From Sipunculus nudus (taxonomy: Eukaryota; Annelida; Sipuncula; Golfingiida; Sipunculidae), in the NCBI GenBank assembly GCA_026874595.1, contig CM049314.1, positions 56,337,300-56,401,299 of the forward strand: DNA of 64,000 nt. The letters run 5' to 3'. Every line of letters starts with the position of its first letter. Positions within the stretch are counted from its first letter, which is position 1. Below are positions 23,093 through 36,371 of this stretch, piece by piece. Position numbers and translations under genes: made by a program. The notes below the pieces were generated by a model. That model did not search any database and was not told where the DNA came from. It was given only the letters and a program-made list of their open reading frames with translations.

Positions 23093-23272
23093 ATGGCTGG
23101 GTCTCCGCTGCTGGGATCGGTGGAGGGAATGTGGGTTGCTTCTGTCTTTGTGGCTGTGGGTGTTGTGGCTTTCCTAAAAGGTCTACGGAGCGGGTTGAAC
23201 GGTGACGGTCTCTCGCGGCTTTTTGCTTGGCTTGGTGGCATCACGTCTGTTGGCTCTGAGAGCAAAGCTTAA
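23093..23272 (+). CDS. Candidate 59-residue single-pass membrane micropeptide
   Basis: ATG in a strong context (ACTGACATGGCT) opens 59 codons to TAA at 23270-23272 with no intron. The product begins MAGSPLLGSVEG, has a hydrophobic stretch MWVASVFVAVGVVAF at residues 13-27 flanked by basic KGLR, then a second weakly hydrophobic part LSRLFAWLGGI and a polar tail SVGSESKA. The segment is distinctly more GC-rich than its flanks and a TATA box lies just upstream. No family was recognised. The opposite strand is also open here (22864-23265), which weakens the case. Alternatives are an exon of a larger gene or chance. Confidence 0.4.
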   Translation: MAGSPLLGSVEGMWVASVFVAVGVVAFLKGLRSGLNGDGLSRLFAWLGGITSVGSESKA

Positions 23273-24530
23273 GGAGCGCGCAGGGCTGAGGTCTTGACCA
23301 CAGCAACCTGTAGCTGCTCGATGAGCGAAAAACATCTTCAGTCAATCTGGCCGAAGCTGACTATGGTCTACGCGCACGCCACCTAGCGTGAAAAGGCCGT
23401 ACCGCTTAATTATATGCATGCATGGTCAGAAGGCCGCACGGTGGTTGGAAAGCGGTCAGTCGACAAACTGGTAATAATACAGTGAGTTTGGGAAGAATTA
23501 AGGCATTGAGGTTTTGATTGTGGCGGGAGTCGGTTCCTTTTACATAATCAATCATCAATTTGAGCAAACAGATCGATGATCGATTATTAATTGGTTCAGA
23601 CAAATGTGAAGAAATATGCAGTTATCTGTGAAATTTTAACCTAGCCTGCATTTCATAGAAATGTAAGTTTTTTGCCTTTTTATATTTTTCTATTATTACT
23701 AAGAAATGCTCTACAAAGTATCATTTTAATATATTATAATAATCAAGAATTTAACCACAACCCAGGACATCTACTAAACTCGATGATCGGCCCACCACTA
23801 GGTTTTGAGTATTTAATCCGCCAGCCCATTTGTCCAGCCAAGAAGGTTGTACGAGATATTTACTTCATATTACCCACCTGGTCCGACATATAAATTCAGG
23901 GCAGTATCTCGAACGGAGCTTTCGAAAACCTGATCACCATAAGAGATCCAGGGCTTGAAGTCCAGCCATATGTTGAGCTCATGGGTTGTGGGACCAATGA
24001 TGCATTCAGACTGCATGTTCGCATATATAAAAAAAATCAGTTTGATATCGTTATAGTTCATCGTATTTATAGGAAATGAAGACAACTACCAGCAAAGTGT
24101 TTCTGAACTCATTATCTGTTCGAAACGTATTTTAAAAATTATGTTGGATTTCTTGCAAAACGAGATATTATATTTACGTTAGTAAAGAAATATCAGCATC
24201 GACTCCGTTGCGTAGAAGATCTTTGTAGTTTCCCCCGAGTTCCAACAGATGGCAGCACGTTACGTGCTGTACTATTTTTTGTTTTATTATTCAAGGCAAT
24301 GATTTAAAACGAAGACAGACTTTCAGTCTAGGTCTTCCTAGTTGTATATGGATGTCATAATCTGTAATTATACGTTCACTACATAATCCTTTTCTCTTTG
24401 CAGTTAGACCCTGAGGTCCTAAGGTCTGGGTTGTCTGAAGAAGATTCAGTGGTTGATACCAGATAAACTTAGCATTAGCTGAATTCAACTTTTCTACTTG
24501 TCCTGTACTTTGTCACTTTTTGTTTTATTT

Positions 24531-24535
<5 letters not shown>
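23273..24535. other. Intergenic, no feature seen
   Basis: The first 120 bp remain GC-rich (possible 3' untranslated region or a structured RNA, not resolved). The rest is ordinary AT-rich sequence. Confidence 0.4.

Positions 24536-24566
<31 letters not shown>
24536..24566 (+). repeat. (GA)n microsatellite
   Basis: Uninterrupted GA dinucleotides directly before a SINE copy. Confidence 0.95.
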
Positions 24567-24567
<1 letters not shown>

Positions 24568-24772
24568 GTGGTTTCGTGTAAAAATCGAGTGGTAGAAAGG
24601 CTTTCTCCCCTGGCAATCCGGGTTCGATCCCGTGAGAGTTGGTTGTAGTTACCCGTCCAAGGCTGGTGTTTTCTCCGGGTTCTCCGGTTTCCTTCACCCC
24701 TTGACTCTACCAAACGACACCACCTGCGCCATGGAGAGTCACTAAGTATGATCCATGTAAAATAAATATATA
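24567..24772 (+). mobile_element. tRNA-derived SINE, family B, copy 2
   Basis: RNA polymerase III B box GGTTCGATCCC at 24621-24631, then the family body GTTTTCTCCGGGTTCTCCGG and end GATCCATGTAAAATAAA. The tRNA-like head is partly eroded. Confidence 0.75.
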
Positions 24773-25392
24773 AAAAACTCCTCGCATGCATATATTTTTA
24801 TATTTGTGAATCCAGAAGTTCGACTGTAAAGTATATCTGTATACAGTATATCATCCGAGATCCTATACCCAGTCACATATGAAAACAGTTTTGTTGTCCA
24901 CTTTCCCATTCTATCTAAAAGATAAATGGTAAATTTGGGAATACTTTCAAGTAAATTATTTGCTGAATAGGTAAATAATTTTGAAATAATGCAAAGTCCT
25001 GTTACATACATTAAATATTATTATTAAATATCCATAAGAAACTTCAACTTAATATTAATACCGGATTAAGATTAACTATGTATTTCAGTTCTGTTTTCAT
25101 GCATACTAATTTATAAAAAAAACCTAAAGCGTTTTGGTCTTTTTTTTAATTCAAAGGGAAAGTTGAAATAAATATTATTTTTTTGTCCATGTGGACCCCG
25201 TATTTTTATAATTCTGTGAGATGGTATCTAATATATCGAGGGTTTATTGCCACAGACAGAAAACAGATAGTAAGAAAGGAAGACAGAAAGACACGGATGA
25301 GTTAAAAGTTTTACATATATAGTGGATCCACTACACCGGCGTGAAACTCGGGAGTAATAAGAAGACGCTCAAACGTTCTTAACATATAGGGG

Positions 25393-25462
<70 letters not shown>

Positions 25463-26870
25463 CACCAACTAAACTGAAAGAGGGCCCCTGTCTAGTTTAC
25501 GTTCATTTCACGCCTCTGAGCAGGCGAGGTACTAAATGTGATAGGTCGTTGAAGAGACCGACAAGCTACTAATACTGGTACGTAATGTTTATTTTGCATG
25601 GTAAAGCTAGATCCCCATGCAATGCATGCATGATCTATTAGAGTGTCTCACGCAAACCTGTTATTTCCCGAAACACGAGGTTTAAATGATGATTGCTTGA
25701 CCTTGGTGCAGATTTTCGCTTCTGCATAAAATATATAATATAATTAGAATACCTAAAGAATCGAGTTTTCGAAACCTATTGAAAATAATTTAATAATTCA
25801 TTTGATATCATATTTAAAGAATATTTTATGTCGATATGAAAGAGAAGGGTTAATATAGTCAGTCTTGTTTGGAGAAAAAAATGAAAAATATCTTTTTTTC
25901 CCACAGACAATCAGTTAACATAGGTAACAGCGCCATCTGCAGCAACACTGGGTAATCACGTGGTCAATATTCCTCTGAAACGGTGCTGAAATCTACAGCC
26001 GTTCCTGTGATATTTAATAATAAACATGTTATCATTACACAAACACGTGAAATTTTCAACTTCAAACGAGCACATGGAAATTCCTTAAAGAGGCAGTCCT
26101 GAAATATTTCAGCGAAATTCTTTCTTACTTAATTTCATGTGCTCACAGAAATAGTGTTAACTATTTTAAGAAAACTGCTCATATTTCATTAATTTTCTTA
26201 ATTTAATAGAAAAGAACTGTTTTGACTAAGCGAAATTAGGTCTATATAGGTTTACCCGTAGGACTTTGGAGCGTCGCGTTAACTTCGAAGAGATCAATCT
26301 TTTTTTCTGAAATATCTAATTCATTAATAACTTCGACGACGATCGATTCTTGTGCAAGTTTACGTGATAATAGCTCAGGCGGCCTATGATGCTTATAATG
26401 ACTGACGCATGAAGGTGGACCCTGCACTCTCGTATAAAGTCACAGAGGGAGACAAAAAGACCAATTTCTTTATCTATCCTGAAGCTTAAATAGCTAATGT
26501 CTCATGCAACACTAGCTTGAACCACACACCAAGTACAGGGATAATTTCCGGTCTGTGCGTTTCAAATGCAGTTCAAAGATACAGATTCACAGTTGACTTA
26601 ACACGTGTATATCACATCTTTATTATAACACAACCGATTATTCAGCAGTCAGAAACAACAAACCAAACACGAAATTGGTCTTATGCGCAACTGTGACACA
26701 GATACAGAGTAACCTTTCTGAAAGACTTCAATAGAGAACAATCTTGAGTAAACCATACTCATTTACATCGACTATATCATGGGGCCAGGTACTTGTGCTT
26801 GTATCTGGGAACGAAGTTTATTTACCTGACCAATAAATGTACTGTAGCAACATGTATGATATTAAAAAAT
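24773..26870. other. Intergenic, with an (AT)n tract
   Basis: A pure AT dinucleotide tract lies at about 25396-25461. Otherwise AT-rich with no credible exon. Confidence 0.6.
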
Positions 26871-28690
26871 GGACATGTACCTGGACCTGTACCCATAGTT
26901 ACTTTGTGAAAGTCATGTTCCTGTACCTGGAACTAGTTACTTAGTGAAAGTCATATACCTGGACCTTAACCTGGACCTTATAACTTTGTGAAAGTCATGT
27001 ACCTGTACCTGTACCCATAGTTACTTTGTGAAAGTCATGTACCTGTACCTGGACCTAGTTACTTTGTGAAAGTCATGTACCTGGACCTGTACCTGTACCC
27101 ATAGTTACTTTGTGAAAGTCATGTACCTGTACCTGGACCTAGTTACTTTGTGAAAGTCATATACCTGGACCTTAACCTGGACCTAATTACTTTGTGAAAG
27201 TCATATACCTGGACCTGGACCTGTACCCATCGTTACTTTGTGAAAGTCATGTACCTGTACCTGGACCTAGTTACTTTTAGAAAGTCATTTACCTGTACCT
27301 GGACCAGTACCTACTTACTTTGTGAAAGTTATGTACCTGTACCTGGATCTAGACCTAGTTACTTTTGGAAAGTCATATACCTGGACCTGGACCTGTACCC
27401 CTAGTTACTTTGTCAAAGTTATAAACATGTACCTGGACCTGTACCGATAGTTACTTTGTGAAAGTCATGTACCTGAACCTGGGCCTAGTTACTTTGTGAA
27501 AGTCAAGTACCTGTACCTGGACATAGTTACTTTGTGAAAGTCATGTACCTGCACCTGTACCCATAGTTACTTTGTGAAAGTCAAGTACCTGTACCTGGAC
27601 ATAGTTACTTTGTGAAAGTCATGTACCTGCACCTGGACCTAGTTACTTTGTGAAAGTCATGTACCTGTACCTTGACCTGGACCTACTTACTTTGTGAAAG
27701 TCATGTACCTGGGCCTGGACCTACTTACTTTGTGAAAGTCATGTACCTGTACCTGTACCTGGACCTAGTTACTTTGTGAGAGTCATGTACCTGTACCTTG
27801 ACCTGGACCTGCTTACTTTGTGAAAGTCATTAACCTATACCCGGACCTGGACCTAGTTACTTTGTGAAAGTCATGTACCTGTACCTTGACCTGGACCTAC
27901 TTACTTTGTGAAAGTCATGTACCTGTACCTGTACCTAGTTACTTTGTGAAAGTCGCGTACCTGTACCAGGACCTCCTTACTTTCGGAAAGTCATGTACCT
28001 GTACTTGGACCTTGACCTACTTACTTTGTGAAAGTCATGTACCTGTACCTGGACCTAGTTACTTTGTGAAAGTCATGTACCTGTACCAGGACCTCCTTAC
28101 TTTCGGAAAGTCATGTACCTGAACTTGGACCTTGACCTACTTACTTTGTGAAAGTCATGTACCTGTACCTGGACCTGGACCTACTTACTTTGTGAAAGTC
28201 ATGTACCTGTACCTGGACCTGGACCTAGTTACTATGTGAAAGTCATGTACCTGTACCTGGACCTGGACCTACTTACTTTGTGAAAGTCATGAACCTGTAC
28301 CTGGGCCTGGACCTACTTACTTTGTCAAAGTCATGTATCTGTACCTGGACCTACTTACTTTGTGAAAGTCATGTACCTTTACCTGGACCTGGACCTACTT
28401 ACTTTGTGAAAGTCATGTACCTGTACCTGGACCTGGACCTACTTACTTTGTCAAAGTCATGTACCTGCACATGGACCTGGACCTAGTTACTTTGTGAAAG
28501 TCATGCACCTGTACCTGGACCTGGACCTACTTACTTTGTGAAAGTCATGTACCTGAACCTGAACCTGGACCTACTTACTTTGTGAAAGTCATGTACCTGT
28601 ACCTGGACCTGGACCTACTTACTTTGTGAAAGGCATGTACCTGTACCTGGACCTAGACCTAGTTACTTTGTGAAAGCCATGTACCTGTCC
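26871..28690 (+). repeat. 1.8 kb minisatellite with 38+6n bp units
   Basis: About 40 units of the form TTACTTTGTGAAAGTCATGT followed by a variable number of CCTGTA/CCTGGA hexamers and CCTAGT or CCTACT. Measured spacings include 38 and 44 bp (for example 28021 to 28059, and 28141 to 28185 to 28229). Length changes occur in steps of 6 because the hexamer number varies. Open stretches within it are by-products of the repeat. Confidence 0.97.
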
Positions 28691-30811
28691 GTGGAAATGT
28701 TCCTGACCATCTTACAAACACCTGTTCCTGATCTAAGTATAACCGCTTCTTCCTGGCCACAACCCTGGTATACCTGATCTGTATAATAAAACCGTCTGTG
28801 AATTAAGATCATTTTAGTCCATAATATCAAGTTTGTTATTATTACACAGGGTCCACCGTATTCGAAACTGTGGATTCACTTCAGCATCACCCGTGATTGA
28901 ACCCCCTTCATATAAACTGGACCCATGAACTGTGTCACTCACTATTAGAACCCATACAGTCCGTATAGTATAGTTTTTACTCAGTAAAAGGACATGCTAA
29001 ATGGTATATTAAATTATTAAAAGTTTAGTCAATTTAAAAAGTATTTAAAATGAAGACAATTCAATCTTTAAGAGTACGTTATTCTGAGGACCAATGGAAA
29101 GAGTTCACTCCTTATAAAGCCATTTTTTTTCAATTAAAAAATATTTTGCTTTCAAATTTTATTATGCCAAAATTATAAAAAATATATAACATGGTAAATA
29201 TTTTGAGATATGTAATGCCAAATGCAAAGACAAGAGGTATTGTTTTGTTTTTAAGTTATAGTCAGAAAGTTAATACATTAAAATATATGATATCCGCCTT
29301 AAATTAGGTTACAATATCAATATAGGTTACAATATAGTAATTTGAAGGATAAATGCGTAGTTTAGTGTTATTTTTCATCCGAGGCATGCACTTATATTTC
29401 AGTATATTGTATTTATTTTGTCTTAAATTGAAAAATTAGGCCTATATGTATATAATGATAAGGAATTTTATGGAATAGAATCATATTTTATAAGAAACAT
29501 AGATCAGATTGTGGTATACAACGGTCTTTGTCACTGTTTACACAGTTTACGTTATGAATTATGTGATGGCCGACGACTGCATTTTGTGGCGGTTTAGACA
29601 TATTATAGTATTGGCACACACCGTACAGTATACTATTTTATTTATGGCCGCCACCAGGAGAATATGCATTCATCCTTTCTGTCTGTGTGTTTGTGTGTTC
29701 ACAACATAACTCACGCAATCTTTATTGGAATCAAACGAATTTTTAGAGCATTTCGAGAACTGGGCAATGAAGAATTGATCAGCTTGTGGTGTGGATCCGG
29801 ATCATGATGCGGATTCAGGAATGTCATCAAGGATATATTCACAAAAAAGAGCCATCTTTGCACGACTGGGAATATGGGCCGAATTCAAACAAGCTTTTGG
29901 TAGCATTCTACAATAGGGACACCCACATGGCGGAGGCTTGCATTCCCCAGAATGCAGATTTCAAGTTCCGTTTGCGTTCAGTTGTGCATAGCAATGTTAA
30001 AAAAATATCCCACAACCCTTCAAGCTTGTTCAGATTCTAGTTCAATATATAATTCTTATATTTTATATACGTTTACACATTCTCCATGCAGAATAATTAT
30101 AATGTTTACAAAACGGATAAATGACTATGAAAAAAGCCCCAGAAAAAAAACACCGATAAACTACACATTTACCTTTTGAAGATGGTTCTTTCCATGAGAA
30201 TAAATGATAATGGGTATATACGACGAAAGTATGTTTTTATACATTATGTATTAAAGGTATGCATCATTTACGCATAAAGAATGAAGTGATAGTCTCTTTA
30301 ATTTGAGGCCATGATTACCAATATAGGGCGGGTTTAAGGATACCTTTGTAGGCGGAAGAGTTGGGGGACCTACACCCATTATCTATAAAATTAAACCAGT
30401 TCCGCAAAGCCTTTAAATGCATTCAGACAATCAGACATTGGGCTGAGTTTCCGTTTCACCATCTTTAAACGGCAAACGGTAATTATTTATCAATTTCAGA
30501 AATTTAGAAATGTTAATGCGAAGAAATGCGAATGAAAGAATGTGGGCTCGCCTCGGTAATTCATGTTTTTTTTTTGTCTTGATGTGTCAAGAACGATGCC
30601 AAGTGTGCCAATTATTTCGAGCTTTCTACCAGAAGCGCTCATTCTGTGTGTCCCGCTGGTAAATTCGACCCATGGAAAACACATCCCTGACGAAGTCGCG
30701 AGGACCTGTCCGAACGCAAGAAGAGACGATTTGCTGGTTACAGAAAATATACCGTTCATTTAGAGATGTATTAAGGTCATTTGACGTTAAGCCGCGAAAG
30801 GGCCTGTACAT
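28691..30811. other. Intergenic, no confident feature
   Basis: AT-rich. A slightly more GC-rich stretch at 29790-30040 is open in the + strand, but no splice sites or family were recognised. Confidence 0.4.
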
Positions 30812-31026
30812 TCGAGCAGTAAAACGCTCTGGTCTCTCCTCTGGCGACAGGGGTTCGATCCCCGGCGTGGTTATGAGAGTAGGATGTGGTGGCCCGTCCA
30901 AGGGCGGTGGTTTTCTCCGTGTCCTCCGATTTCCTCCACCTACCGACCGCCAAAACTTGAACCATTGAGAGTGCCTCGTATTAGGTATATTAACTATTGT
31001 TACAATCCATGCAAAATAAGTAAAGT
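30812..31026 (+). mobile_element. tRNA-derived SINE, family B, copy 3
   Basis: Best-kept head of the family: B box GGGTTCGATCCCCGG near 30850, then GGCCCGTCCAAGGGCGG, GGTTTTCTCCGTGTCCTCCG and the end CAATCCATGCAAAATAAG. Confidence 0.8.
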
Positions 31027-32424
31027 CTAAACCAGGATCTGGCGCTAACCGAACAAATTTGTTGCTCCCGATTTTTTTATTTTTAGTTCTTCCGGAAACA
31101 GTTGTACGGCCTCCGCACTTCTCTACCTATTCCAATGAGAGAACAGCCTATGTTGTTTATTACCATATTATTCTAATAATTCTCTAATACGAGGGTGTAA
31201 ACAAATCTTATTTTGAAATTATTTACTGATTTACAATAATTAACAATTAACACTGGCGTGCCTTTAAATTGTATATATCTCTGGTGCGTCATCCGATCGA
31301 TATACACTGGCGGGGAAGAACAAAGTTACACCTTGGCAACGGGCACAAGGAGCCCTAGCAACCAGTACCTTGAGTATACGGCAGTGTCAGACTTCAGTTA
31401 GGACTGGTAATGACACTATCATCCTCCAGATTGCTGGGGTAAGTGAAATATATATCCTTAGCTTTTAATTTTTAGAGCACATATCAATTATCTATATCAC
31501 CGCTTAAGTTCAAATTCAGGTCAAATTCTAAAGGTGAAAGGCGTGTTGAAACATATCAGCTCGTTGGTAAGAGAAACCACGTTAGAACGTCTGCCGTGGT
31601 CACGGTTGAAATTGACGCTATCATTGTCAATAGTGATTCTCGCGTCAGGGTGTCTACCGCCCAGACAATCGCTGCATAGATAAGGAGGATGCATTGGTAT
31701 TGGTCGCTGTATCAACAATTCAAATAATTTCCTAATTTTACACCTTGTTTGTCTGTAATGCGTTTGCGCTATGCCCGTAAAAGGTGTAGTTTGTTTTTAA
31801 GGGACCTATTCACAAACTAGCATTGTTAAATATACATATACTGTTGCCATCCCTTAAAATGTTATGGATCTGTCAATATTTCATTCTGAAAACGTTTGCT
31901 TACTCCTGTACATGGGTGGAAATACGCTTGCTCCGTGCATCTTCACAAATCAGCCTTTCTTAAGTGTTATTTGGGAGTTGTCCCGCATGCGCAAGATCGC
32001 ATCACTAATTACGTCTTGTAATGGTAAACCACATAGGTGGACCTTGTTTACACATAAACGGAACCATAACAACATGAATTTCACAAGTATCCAGGAGGGA
32101 ATAATATAGTACAATGAGACTCGAAAAATCCGGTTCTGCTTTTTGGTATAAGAGTATAGTATTCTTTTTTTTTAATTTTTTAAGGTTAAAAAAGGAAGTA
32201 AATGTTCTTTGGTTAAGGAATCGTCTGTCTAAAAAAACAAATTTCTGCAGCACGCCTCAGTATAAAATTAGTCTGTTTATGTTCTCGGTAAAAATTCAAA
32301 GACAAAAATAAATGATCCAGGTCACGTGCAAACTCAAATGATCTCTTCCATTCCTTGTGGACAATGAAACAGAAACATATACAAGTAAAACAGAAATAAA
32401 TACGGCAGGGCTATTGGGAGACAT
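31027..32424. other. Intergenic, with a possible non-coding first exon
   Basis: A GC-richer segment at about 31300-31438 ends in a strong donor (CTGGGGTAAGTG, GT at 31439-31440) and could be an untranslated first exon. No downstream partner exon was found. The rest is unremarkable. Confidence 0.3.
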
Positions 32425-32815
32425 ACATACATATTAACATACATACAAACATAACATAACACGTAACATAACACAACATAACACACATAACACACATAAC
32501 ATACATGACATAATATACATAACAATATATATAACATAGTAACATACATAGCATACATAACATGATATAGCCTACATATTACATGATATACCATAAATGA
32601 AATAGCATACATCACATAATATACATAAGATACATAACATATCATACCTAGCATATATAGCATAATATAAATAACACATAACACATATAACATACATAAC
32701 ATACATTACATAACATACCTTCGTAACATAACATACATAACATAACATATATGACATAACATACATGACATAACACGCATAATATAAGACACATAACATA
32801 TATAACATACAGATA
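32425..32815. repeat. ACATA-type low-complexity tract
   Basis: About 390 bp of imperfect ACATAACATA/CATACATAAC units with decayed copies in the middle. Confidence 0.95.
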
Positions 32816-33660
32816 GAGAAACAATTTTGTGCAGGTACGGACTGAGGAGGCGGGGGAAGGTACCATCCAGAAGATGTCCCTGGTTAGCTCGATATTTCAG
32901 GATAAGGATTCGTGTATGTAGAAGCAATAATACGTCGGGAGCATCCTTTAGCGCTTGTAACGTGCGTCAGCAGGAAATGACATTATCTAAGAAGATCTTT
33001 ATTTGATTATTGAAGACACTGTACAAAAAATATCACATGCTTTACAAGCTGACTATATTTCAGCACAGCTGTAATAGATAATTTTGATCTTCAGATTTTT
33101 CCTTAGTTTTATTTAACCAAAAATCGCTCAAGAATTAAAATAAGTTTAATGGTACACTGCATTCACCTCAACGAAATTCGAGCGTTAAATTAATAAAAAA
33201 AAACTTCGTCGGCTTTAAATATCCTCGGGTTGTCTCCATAAGCCGTTCTTAATTCAATGGTACATGAACATCAGAATAATATGTAATATCTGACCTTGTT
33301 AGTTCATTTTGGCTTAATATTAACGTTTCCCTGCATTATCTTCCCGGCACACGTACTTATTATCTCCAGCTCGCCTGTTTTATACCTTTAAATTAAACGA
33401 AATGAGTTTTATTAAGAAATTGTAGGCCTCTGAAACAAAGCTTCACATTTATGATTTACATATTTCTTTGTGTCACATGACTCAATATTCAAGACATTGT
33501 ACTGTAAAGTCAAAGAACGAAAAACAGTAATAACAATAACTACGTCTATAATAACAGGTTTATTATGTTTTATAAATGCTTTCTTTGTTGGATTAGGAAA
33601 TACGTTAACATAGATAACCAAGATATTACAATTTCCGGAAATAATTATGAACTCTGAAAT
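32816..33660. other. Intergenic, no feature seen
   Basis: AT-rich sequence without a recognisable gene or repeat family. Confidence 0.5.
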
Positions 33661-33980
33661 AGTGTTCTCAAGGCTAGATCTTGAGTTCGAATCCCAGCTG
33701 AAACACGCTGAAATCTTTTTACGGTTGACCCGAACCTAAGGGGAGCGCACTGGAGGCTTAATGAGGTATTTTACTGCACAGTGGTGTTTCTGCTCACGAA
33801 CGAGTGCGCCTTTCGGTGGCTCCACTGTCATACATACCCAGTACTAGAATGTGCGGTACACAGAGCCTAGTTGACGCCAGGGGAATCATGTCTTTCCGCC
33901 GGTTCACGAAGTCCGAAACCGATACAGAATTCTGCATGTGTACTTAGTTAGCCGTAATTTAAAAAATGGAGGCGGTTACC
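33661..33980 (+). mobile_element. tRNA-derived SINE, family A, copy 1 (5' truncated)
   Basis: B box GAGTTCGAATCCC at 33683, then a body shared with 36926-37329 including AACGAGTGCGCCTTTCGG, GTTGACGCCAGG and the end AAAATGGAGGCGGTTACC. The tRNA-like A box is missing or eroded. Confidence 0.8.
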
Positions 33981-34452
33981 TTGACAAAATTAAAATAACT
34001 TCACTGATGTCCATGGAATTTTGTGGGCGGCGGCAAATGGCCTGAGGGATATTGCATTAAAGTGTTGTCCGGGATCTCGATCAAAGGGCGGATCGAGTGG
34101 GATTGTGACGTGACGTTCTAGTTAGGACATGCATAAATGACCATAAATGACCGGCACCAACACAGTGGCTGACCGTTGCCTTTTTATTGAGATTATTTAC
34201 ACCAATTCCTTACAACACTAGCTATGGAAAAACATACTGTTCTTTCTCTCATTCCAAAATGTTTCTCCGTGACTGCTAGGTTTTTGTACTATAATTTGTT
34301 TATGCTTCACAACAATCTATAATCAATATACGGCTGATATATTATATGTATATGATCATATGCATTTTAAGGTATTATTTTATGTAAACTGGAACACAGG
34401 GCTTGTGTACGAATGACTTATGCACATGTTCCCCTGTATAAACGTTTGGAAA
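33981..34452. other. Intergenic, no feature seen
   Basis: No gene or repeat family was recognised between the SINE and the trinucleotide tract. Confidence 0.5.
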
Positions 34453-34458
34453 TAATTT

Positions 34459-34557
<99 letters not shown>

Positions 34558-34558
34558 C
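34453..34558. repeat. Compound (TAA)n-(TTA)n microsatellite
   Basis: About 50 bp of AAT repeats switch directly to about 55 bp of ATT repeats. The two halves are reverse complements, so the tract can fold into a long hairpin. Confidence 0.97.
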
Positions 34559-34800
34559 CTGTGGGATGCGGATGTTGAGTCTACCTGAGCAAATGACAAA
34601 AACGATTGATTCCATTTTACATGTAACCATTCAAACGCTGACACAAATCTACGAGCCTTAAGACGCACCAGAATCCAATTTCAGTCTCCAAATTTTGGAC
34701 TGATCATCTGGAGTCTCCAGCTGTTCCTCCTATTGAGAGAAATAGGCCTTTATGAACTTCTTGAAGTTTCTGAATTTATATTTGCGTTCTTTAAGCGTCG

Positions 34801-34846
34801 CATTTCCCACATCCACATCATACACATTTCCCACATCCTCCCTCAT

Positions 34847-34883
<37 letters not shown>

Positions 34884-35447
34884 ATCTCATAAACATTTCC
34901 CACATCTTCGCGCATCCCTCCCCTCTCTCATACACATTTCCCACATCCTCCCTCTCTCTCTCTCATACACATTTCCCACATCCTCCCTTTCTCTCTCTCA
35001 TACACATTTCCCACATCCTCCCTCTCTCTCTCTCTCATACACATTTCCCACATCCTCCCCCTCTCTCTCTCTCATACACGTTTCCCACATCCTCCCTCTC
35101 TTTCTCTCATACACATTTCCCACATCCTCCCTCTCTCTCTCTCTCATACACCTTTCCCACATCCTCCCTCTCTCTCTCTCATACACATTTCCCACAACCT
35201 CCCCCTCTCTCTCTCATACACATTTCCCACATCCTCCCTCTCTTTCTTTCATACACATTTCCCACATCCTCCCTCTCTCTCTCATACACATTTCCCACAT
35301 ACTTCCTCTCTCTCTCTCTCATACACATTTCCCACATCATCCCTCTCTCTCTTTCATACACATTTCCCACATCCTCCCTCTCTTTCTCTCATACACATTT
35401 CCCACATCCTCCCTCTCTCTCTCTTATACACATTACCCACATCCTCC

Positions 35448-35487
<40 letters not shown>

Positions 35488-35676
35488 CACATTTCCCACA
35501 TCCTCCCTCTCTTTCTCTCATACACATTTCCCACATCTTCCCTCTCTCTCTTTCATACACATTTCCCATATCCTCCCTCTCTCTCTCTTTCATACACATT
35601 TTCCACATCATCCCTCTCTCTCTCTCATACACATTTTTCACATCCTCCCTCTCTCTCATATATAAATTCTAAACAT

Positions 35677-35708
<32 letters not shown>

Positions 35709-35949
35709 AGAAACATTTCCCACATCATCCCACCCCCTCCTCTCTCTCATAAACATTTCCAACCCCCCCCCCCATCCCCTCTCTCTCATAAACATTTCCC
35801 ACATCCTCCCTCTCTCTCTTTCATACACATTTCCAACATCTTCCCTCTCTCTCTTTCATACACATTTCCCACATCCTCCCTCTCTTTCTCTCATACACAT
35901 TTCCCACATCCTCCCTCTCTCTCTCTTATACACATTACCCACATCCTCC

Positions 35950-35993
<44 letters not shown>

Positions 35994-36335
35994 CACATTT
36001 CCCACATCCTCCCTCTCTTTCTCTCATACACATTTCCCACATCCTCCCTCTCTTTCTCTCATACACATTTCCCATATCCTCCCTCTCTCTCTCTTTCATA
36101 CACATTTTCCACATCCTCCCTCTCTCTCTCTCATACACATTTTTCACATCCTCCCTCTCTCTCATATATAAATTCTAAACATCCTCCCTCTCTCTCTCTC
36201 TCTCTCTCAGAAACATTTCCCACATCATCCCACCCCCACCTCTCTCTCATAAACATTTCCAACCCCCCCCCCCATCCCCTCTCTCTCATAAACATTTCCT
36301 ACATCCCCCCTCTCTATCTCTGTCTCTCTCTCTCC

Positions 36336-36371
<36 letters not shown>

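Noticed and set aside
22864-23265. 133-codon minus-strand frame opposite the candidate micropeptide
   Set aside because: It runs through a poly-A/poly-C tract, has no recognised domain or promoter, and the + strand has a TATA box and better start context. Not fully excluded.
27886-28486. Open frames with repeated CESHVPVPG/FVKVMYLY
   Set aside because: By-product of the 38+6n minisatellite. The unit length is not a multiple of 3, so frames drift and no protein is implied.
32334-32927. Minus-strand frames rich in YVMLCMLCYV resembling membrane segments
   Set aside because: Translation of the ACATA low-complexity tract.
34733-35665. 310-codon + strand open reading frame rich in SLSLSHTHFPHPP
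   Set aside because: It is a translation of the CT-rich minisatellite. The repeats are open in several frames and on both strands, and there is no start context or domain.
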